DNA from: MESE01 sp036675035
GTDB taxonomy: Bacteria; Pseudomonadota; Gammaproteobacteria; Burkholderiales; Burkholderiaceae_D
Direction of reading: 5' to 3'
Length of the DNA stretch: 18,507 nucleotides
Assembly: GCA_036675035.1 (NCBI GenBank)
Contig: JAKFFO010000092.1
Coordinates: 1 to 18,507 of the forward strand
The translations under genes were made by a program, and so were the position numbers. Below, one piece after another: positions 14,366 to 18,507 of the stretch (positions are counted from its first letter, which is position 1; each line of letters begins with the position of its first letter). Under the pieces are notes generated by a model, which was given only the letters and a program-made list of their open reading frames with translations, did no database searches and was not told the DNA's origin.

Positions 14366-15232
14366 CTAGATCAAACCGGCACGGCGCAAGACGGCCTTGG
14401 TAATCAGCATCCGGGTCGCGGCATCTTCATTTTTCTTGATGTGTATGTTGGTCGCGAAAAAATAGACCTGCCCTTCTGCTTCTCCCTTGCGCTCCAGATA
14501 ACCGACCAGCCATCCGACCTGCTCTGAAGAGGATTCACCGAAGCCGGCCCAGCCGGTCTTGCCGCTGATTCGGTACAACGGTGTTTCTTCGATGATCAAC
14601 GCGTCCTTGACTGCCTTGGTCGCGCGCTCCGATACCGGCAATTCACCAAAATAAAAGCGCCGCAGAAAATCGACTTGCTGCTTCGCGGAGATGCGCAAGC
14701 CGCCAGACAGCCAGAATTGATCGATGCCGCCGGATATGTCCCGGTTGCCGTAGTCGAACCGATCCAGATGCGCCTGCATGCGTTCCGGTCCGATGCGGCG
14801 CGCGAGTTCCTTGTAGAACCAGACCACCGAGTTCGGCAATGCGGTGCGCAGCGTATGGTCTTGCGCCCACGCCGCCGGCCACCAGCTCTGGCGCGGTACG
14901 GCCGCGCTGTCCCACGCGAGTGCAAAATCCGGCGAACTGGCAACCCCGGTTTCGAGCGCGATCAGGGTGTTCGGAATCTTGAATGTCGAAGCGGGAAGAA
15001 ATGCGATCCTGGCCCGCTCGGGGTTATGGCAAAAAGTCTGTCCGGTCTGCGCATCCAGAAACACAATCGTGCCCTCCACTCCGTCGAAAAACCGACCGAT
15101 TTCGGAGGCGTGGACAGGACCCCGACCGGTCTCCAACGTGGCGGTGCAGGCAGCATCCGATGGCGTCATTGCCGAGCAGCCGAATAGAATGGTCGATACG
15201 AAAAAAAGCGCAAGCAGGCGAAATAATCTCAT
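14366..15232 (-). CDS. Class D (OXA-type) beta-lactamase, predicted lipoprotein
   Basis: A 288-residue serine beta-lactamase that hydrolyses beta-lactam antibiotics in the periplasm. All class D motifs are present: STFK at 82-85 (nucleophile Ser82, Lys85 expected to be carbamylated), SVV at 135-137, YGN at 161-163, QFWLSGGL with Trp174, and KTG at 225-227 followed by WAGFGE. The N-terminus has a hydrophobic signal with lipobox LFGC and Cys19, so the enzyme is probably membrane-anchored; the residue after the Cys is Ser. Length matches the family. No integron, insertion sequence or second resistance gene is nearby, so it looks like an intrinsic chromosomal enzyme. Which OXA subgroup and which substrates cannot be told from reading. 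The AT-rich upstream region should hold the promoter, but I could not fix it, and no clear Shine-Dalgarno is seen. Confidence 0.93.
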   Translation of the reverse strand: MRLFRLLALFFVSTILFGCSAMTPSDAACTATLETGRGPVHASEIGRFFDGVEGTIVFLDAQTGQTFCHNPERARIAFLPASTFKIPNTLIALETGVASSPDFALAWDSAAVPRQSWWPAAWAQDHTLRTALPNSVVWFYKELARRIGPERMQAHLDRFDYGNRDISGGIDQFWLSGGLRISAKQQVDFLRRFYFGELPVSERATKAVKDALIIEETPLYRISGKTGWAGFGESSSEQVGWLVGYLERKGEAEGQVYFFATNIHIKKNEDAATRMLITKAVLRRAGLI

Positions 15233-15381
15233 TTGTAATTGGGAACTTTGAAGTCGAGAAATAAAAACGAACTCGAGTTTAATGTTAATTCAGCCATGTA
15301 AAATTATTTTTAATGTCTAAATGCCGCTAGCTTTTTTGGCATTCGGCGCAAAACATGAACATGAATTTGAATAGAGGCATC

Positions 15382-15895
15382 ATGAAAAAATCGGCAACCG
15401 GGCGGTGCATCGAGAACGCCGTACTTCACGGCACGCCGGTCGTTTGGAGCAGTTTGGGCGATCGGCATCGGTATCAGCCTGCCATTCAGTTATGCCTGGT
15501 GGATCGCCGTGCTGGCCGCAACCGCCTACGCAACCATGCATGGCTATGAAATCGTGAAGCGCGGGCACTGCTACCGGTCGGCGGATTCGACAGCGGTACC
15601 GGTTTCTGCGGTGGTTTAATTTGCCGCGATTGCGCTTTTCGGTACGACAAGCGATATCTCTCTTCAGATACCGGACTATGTCACGGTAATTGCCGCATAC
15701 GGCACCGTTCTGATTATCGGCCACATTGCCGTTATGGCGTTCTCGTTCGACATCGAACCGCTTCTCCACCGGATATTCCGCAATCGCATCCGGATGGAGA
15801 AAAAGTGTTGTCGCTGCCGGCGGCCAGCCGTCTTGAGCGGCGCGGCGAATGCCAGCAGAAAACTGCACTGCGTCATTGCTGTTTGGGTCCGCTAG
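15382..15895 (+). pseudogene. Broken gene for a small membrane protein
   Basis: After AGAGG and an ATG at 15382 comes a run of six A. Read directly, the frame gives a non-membrane peptide. With one A fewer it enters the second frame and continues KNRQPGGASRTPYFTARRSF, then a hydrophobic GAVWAIGIGISLPFSYAWWIAVLAATAYA stretch (two part-length quotations of one frame). That frame stops at TAA 15617-15619 but stays open beyond it with another membrane-like segment VTVIAAYGTVLIIGHIAVM and a basic end near 15800, finishing at TAG 15893-15895. A frameshift in a homopolymer plus an in-frame stop argue for a decayed gene of about 140-170 codons with three membrane segments. Family unknown. A sequencing error or transcriptional slippage at the A-run is an alternative for the first defect only. 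Confidence 0.5.
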
Positions 15896-16685
15896 TGGCC
15901 AGCTCACGGCGAATTTCGCGCAGTTTTTTCTTCATTTTCTCCGCGTTCTCATTCCCGATGCGCAGCATCAGCTTGTGGCCGGCTGAAAGCGCTTCCAGTT
16001 CCGGGTCCGCGAATTTGTAAAAAATATGCGGTTGGACCAGCGCTATCGGCTCGTCGGTCTGAGGCGCTTCCAGCATATGATCGATCACGGCCACCAGACG
16101 ATCGTTGAAGTACCCGGTCGGATAACCGAGATCACGATAGGCTTGCTGAAACAGCGGATAGAGACTGGTGTATGCAGCGGCGAATGTCTTTGCATCCACC
16201 ATTTCGGCGACTCGGATAAACGGATCGTAGCGCTCGAAGTTCGATTTCGCCATGGTCAGCTTCTCTCCCTTGCCAGCGGTCTGGAACCGGCCGTCGGGCG
16301 GAATTGTGGGCCGCAATTGTGCCGGGATCACTTTGCGCGGGAGATTGTCAACCGTGACAACAATACGGCGAATGATTTCCTGCGGCGCAAAGAACTGCTT
16401 GACCGATTTTGCGCCGAATACGTCGGCAAGCGCGGCCAACGCGGTCGGGTCGCTCCGATCCAGCGCCGGAAGCGGTGTCTCCGCCGTCTCCGGCACCGGA
16501 TGCTGAATCGCAGGCTCGGTTGCTTCGGCCTGCGGTGCAGGCGCGTCAGCCGGAGCAGAGACCGTCGGCTGCTGGCTCGGCTGATTGGTCGGTCCCTGTT
16601 GCCATAGATAATAGGCAAAAGCGGCCAGGGCCAGCAAGATTACCGCAGACAACGGCCCAACTGCTTTTTTCAATTTCATGTTCAT
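15873..16685 (-). CDS. DUF3014 domain protein, inner-membrane anchored
   Basis: A 270-residue protein with one N-terminal membrane segment (about 9-28), a Pro/Ala/Gln-rich periplasmic linker (about 31-74) and a globular DUF3014 domain (about 75-255). The domain shows LPALDRSDPTALAALADVFG, IIRRIVVTVDNLPRKVIPAQLRP, FERYDPFIRVAEMVDAKTF, YPLFQQAYRDLGYPTGYFNDRLV and a C-terminal RIGNENAEKMKKKLREIRREL helix, the pattern of the family as I know it. Function unknown. The ATG at 16685 follows GGAGG at a nine-base gap; a second ATG two codons later is also possible. The 3' end overlaps the remnant of the convergent broken gene by 23 bases. A TTGACA lies at 16792-16787 upstream, but no well-spaced -10 was found. 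Confidence 0.85.
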   Translation of the reverse strand: MNMKLKKAVGPLSAVILLALAAFAYYLWQQGPTNQPSQQPTVSAPADAPAPQAEATEPAIQHPVPETAETPLPALDRSDPTALAALADVFGAKSVKQFFAPQEIIRRIVVTVDNLPRKVIPAQLRPTIPPDGRFQTAGKGEKLTMAKSNFERYDPFIRVAEMVDAKTFAAAYTSLYPLFQQAYRDLGYPTGYFNDRLVAVIDHMLEAPQTDEPIALVQPHIFYKFADPELEALSAGHKLMLRIGNENAEKMKKKLREIRRELATSGPKQQ

Positions 16686-17063
16686 CTACCTTCCCCTCCC
16701 TGCAATACACGGAAATTGTTGCGAGGATAAACCGCGCTCGCGAGAAAAACCAATTCAAATATATACGTTACGCCATTTGCCCGGAGTGTCAATGCCGGTA
16801 ATCAATCTGCCGGGAAAGCATGCCCGAGAATTCCTCGGCCGGCCGCGCCGATTGCTCATATCCGCGAAACACGTGGCATGAGCACGTATCAATCCCTGCC
16901 ATCGACTTGATTCAGGTTACCGGATATTTGCTGACCCTATCCGCGTCCTCCACATAATAAGTGCTGCCGACCCTCCCGCTTCTTTAACGCGGCGAACGCA
17001 CACCGGATAAGGCACGGTCCGATTAAATATAACAATGATTAAAGCAGTGATAAACTCGCGGCC
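16686..17063. other. Divergent intergenic region between the DUF3014 and GST genes
   Basis: No gene supported. The left side carries the DUF3014 ribosome binding site, an AT-rich TATATA patch near 16758-16768 and a TTGACA (minus strand, 16792-16787). The right end carries the GST promoter. A plus-strand open frame from 16678 to 16881 has no ribosome binding site and resembles nothing. Confidence 0.4.
17048..17063 (+). promoter_or_regulatory. Extended -10 promoter giving a probable leaderless start for the GST gene
   Basis: TG at 17048-17049, one base, then TAAACT at 17051-17056 and a seven-base CGCGGCC before the ATG at 17064. The spacing equals that at the mlaE-like gene. No Shine-Dalgarno is present, so the message probably begins at the ATG. 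Confidence 0.4.
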
Positions 17064-17753
17064 ATGATTACTGTTCACCACCTGGAAACCTCCCGATCGC
17101 AACGTGTGCTCTGGCTGCTCGAAGAGCTGGCCGTCCCATATGAGATCGTGCGCTATCCGCGCGATCCCAAGACAAGACTCGCACCGCCGGAACTGAAAGC
17201 CATCCACCCGTTGGGAAAATCGCCGGTGATCGTCGACAACGGAATTACGGTAGCCGAATCGGGTGCGATCCTGGAATACCTGGTCGAGTGCTATGGCGCA
17301 CAAGCCGGAGGCGAGGCCGCAAACCTGCAACCGCTGCCGGGAACGCCGGCGCATCGCCAGTGCCGGTTCTGGATGCATTATGCGGAAGGCTCGCTGATGA
17401 ACTGGCTCGTGATGAAACTCGTGTTCACGACCGTACCAAAACAGCGCATGCCGTTTTTTGTGCGGCCAATCGCCCGGCAATTGTGCGCTGCCGTGCAGGC
17501 CAGGCTGATCGATCCCAATCTGGCGACGGCGCTCGCATTCATCGAAGATCATCTTGCCGGACACGCGTGGTTCGCCGGCGATCAGCTCAGCATTGCGGAC
17601 TTCCAGATGAGCTTTGCCGTCGAAGCCGCATTGGCACGCGGCAGAGGAACGGGCAATTTTCCGCGCTTGCAAGCCTATAAAGAAAAAATGGAAGCGAGGC
17701 CGGCATACCGGCGCGCACTGGAAAAAGGTGGGCCGGTCGTCATGTCGATGTGA
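17064..17753 (+). CDS. Glutathione S-transferase family protein
   Basis: A 229-residue cytosolic enzyme that joins glutathione to electrophiles or acts on related substrates. The thioredoxin-like N-terminal domain (1-78) starts MITVHHLETSRSQRVLW, where Ser10 is the candidate catalytic residue. Glutathione-binding signatures follow: KSPVIVD with the cis-Pro at 54 and ESGAI at 65-69. The all-helical C-terminal domain (about 90-220) has the folding motif LSIADFQMSF with Asp179. The pattern is closest to the Gtt1-like bacterial and fungal GSTs (from memory). Length is normal. It is preceded by an extended -10 seven bases from the ATG and ends before a strong bidirectional terminator. Substrate unknown. 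Confidence 0.9.
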   Translation: MITVHHLETSRSQRVLWLLEELAVPYEIVRYPRDPKTRLAPPELKAIHPLGKSPVIVDNGITVAESGAILEYLVECYGAQAGGEAANLQPLPGTPAHRQCRFWMHYAEGSLMNWLVMKLVFTTVPKQRMPFFVRPIARQLCAAVQARLIDPNLATALAFIEDHLAGHAWFAGDQLSIADFQMSFAVEAALARGRGTGNFPRLQAYKEKMEARPAYRRALEKGGPVVMSM

Positions 17754-17798
17754 CCCGATGCAAGCATAGGGCCGGCATGCGACCAGCAATCGGACCAA

Positions 17799-17839
17799 AA
17801 AAAGGGGGGACAGGATTGCAAATCCTGTCCCCCCTTTTT
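17799..17839. terminator. Perfect 19-bp bidirectional terminator between GST and the MliC-like gene
   Basis: AAAAAGGGGGGACAGGATT (17799-17817) and its exact complement (17821-17839) are separated by GCA. The arm ends in A on one side and T on the other, so both the GST gene and the convergent MliC-like gene get a stem plus T-run. The GGGGACAG core also resembles a palindromic repeat that I recall as scattered in beta- and gammaproteobacterial genomes. Confidence 0.85.
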
Positions 17840-17859
17840 CAATCAGCCGTTCTTATTTT

Positions 17860-18336
17860 TTATTTTTTTGCCTTGCTGGCCATGAGCTGCTGCGGATTTC
17901 TGCATTCATTGGCAAGCTGCTGACCTTTTTTGGAGTCGAGCAGCATTGCTTTTGCCGGAATGTGTATCCATACCAGACCTGTACCCTTGTCTTCAAAGCG
18001 ATGTGCGCCGGTTGACGTCGACACGCGTTTCAAATCGTGGACCCGTTTGTTCCAGCGCAATTTGATATTGTCATTGTCACCGGTCCTTTCGTACACGGTG
18101 ATCCGGTTACCAAGGTCGCAATTGAAACTGGTGCCGGAAAAGTCCGCAATATCGGAATGCTTGTCATCATCGGCGCTTGCCGATTCTTTTGACAACGCCT
18201 TTTTCGCCACTTTCTTTACCGGCTTCTTGGAAACTTCCTTTTTCGACACGGCGGCTACAGTCTGCGCAATGGCCTGCGGTGTCGCGATCATTATGCCGGC
18301 GCACAAAAGCGTGACCAGGGAAAGGTGCTTGTTCAT
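17860..18336 (-). CDS. Exported protein with MliC-like (lysozyme-inhibitor-type) domain
   Basis: A 158-residue secreted or periplasmic protein. A signal peptide (1-25, hydrophobic LVTLLCAGIMIA, likely cut after AIA or AQ) is followed by a Lys/Ser-rich linker (about 31-60, with KK repeats). The domain from about 66 resembles MliC/PliC inhibitors of C-type lysozyme: a first Cys in FNCDLGNRITVY (C73), a LRW strand, the STSTGAHRFEDKG block at 106-118 comparable to the SxSGxRY inhibitor loop, WIHIPAKAMLL, and a closing Cys145, giving a probable C73-C145 disulfide. The mature N-terminus has no lipobox, unlike MliC lipoproteins. The start is firm: AAAGGAGG lies six bases before the ATG at 18336. The family call is moderately sure; inhibition itself is inference. 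Confidence 0.7.
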   Translation of the reverse strand: MNKHLSLVTLLCAGIMIATPQAIAQTVAAVSKKEVSKKPVKKVAKKALSKESASADDDKHSDIADFSGTSFNCDLGNRITVYERTGDNDNIKLRWNKRVHDLKRVSTSTGAHRFEDKGTGLVWIHIPAKAMLLDSKKGQQLANECRNPQQLMASKAKK

Positions 18337-18449
18337 TGATATCCTCCTTTGATACGCAATCACGAAACTCGATTTCGGTGATGCGCGCTTGCCTTATATT
18401 CGTCCGCAACGGTAACTGCGACCGGGTAGATTTTGCACGTCAAGGTGCC

Positions 18450-18463
18450 CGCTAATATTAGCG
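18450..18463. promoter_or_regulatory. 14-base palindrome upstream of the MliC-like gene
   Basis: CGCTAATATTAGCG is perfectly self-complementary and lies 114 bases before the start of the MliC-like gene. It could be an operator for it or for a gene to the right of the window. No promoter with good spacing was found to anchor it. Confidence 0.3.
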
Positions 18464-18507
18464 TTGAACATTCCCGACCGGAAAATTGTTACAACAAAAC
18501 ACGCCCC

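Noticed and set aside
15380..15907. 175-codon minus-strand frame across the broken membrane gene
   Set aside because: Arg/Asn-rich and not protein-like; the hydrophobic segments on the plus strand explain the region better.
16917..17798. 293-codon open frame on the minus strand opposite the GST gene
   Set aside because: Fully antisense to a protein with clear GST motifs; composition is Arg/Cys/His-rich and unlike a real family.
1..18507. CRISPR arrays, tRNA genes, integrases, transposases, riboswitches
   Set aside because: No regularly spaced repeats, cloverleaf sequences, recombinase motifs or known aptamer patterns were seen on reading either strand.

Overview
The window looks like chromosomal DNA of a betaproteobacterium, most likely order Burkholderiales and possibly family Oxalobacteraceae (the Herbaspirillum/Noviherbaspirillum/Massilia group). 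This is inferred from the gene families: HD-GYP proteins with an N-terminal DUF3391, a DUF2863-like protein, a host attachment protein, DUF3014, and the MlaE/MCE/lipoprotein set. The sequence is moderately GC-rich. I saw no tRNA, rRNA, CRISPR array, insertion sequence or phage gene. Nothing marks the window as a mobile island.

Left part (1-5183, all minus strand). The 5' end of a phosphate-binding protein gene (pstS) runs off the left edge and has a good Pho box. Next come three cyclic-di-GMP genes: an EAL phosphodiesterase with a worn-out GGDEF domain, an HD-GYP protein whose HD dyad reads LD, and a membrane diguanylate cyclase with an intact GGEEF motif and I-site. The HD-GYP and EAL genes overlap by ATGA, so they are probably translationally coupled.

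Middle (5184-9800). A 218-residue protein of unknown function lies downstream of an ArsR-type regulator. That regulator is divergent from a NIPSNAP-family gene, and a palindrome sits over the regulator's own -10 and start codon. A three-gene lipid-transport-like operon follows: MlaE-like permease, MCE/MlaD-like protein, and lipoprotein. No ATPase gene is present, and the permease lacks the usual coupling-helix motif.

Right part (9801-18507). Here are a host attachment protein (minus), a DUF2863-like protein (plus), and a MarR regulator divergent from a DUF1330 gene, with a perfect 11-bp-arm palindrome on the promoter. Then come a zinc-ribbon membrane protein with a TTG start, a small unnamed ORF, a complete class D (OXA-type) beta-lactamase lipoprotein, a broken membrane-protein gene, a DUF3014 protein, a glutathione S-transferase, and an exported MliC-like protein. 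The last two genes converge on a perfect 19-bp bidirectional terminator.

Two regulatory themes recur. Two wHTH regulators (ArsR, MarR) are each divergent from a small alpha-beta-barrel protein gene, with a palindromic operator between. Three genes (arsR-like, mlaE-like, GST) have a -10 box ending 6-7 nt before an ATG without a Shine-Dalgarno sequence, which suggests leaderless transcripts. All functions are inferred from reading the sequence; no database search was run.
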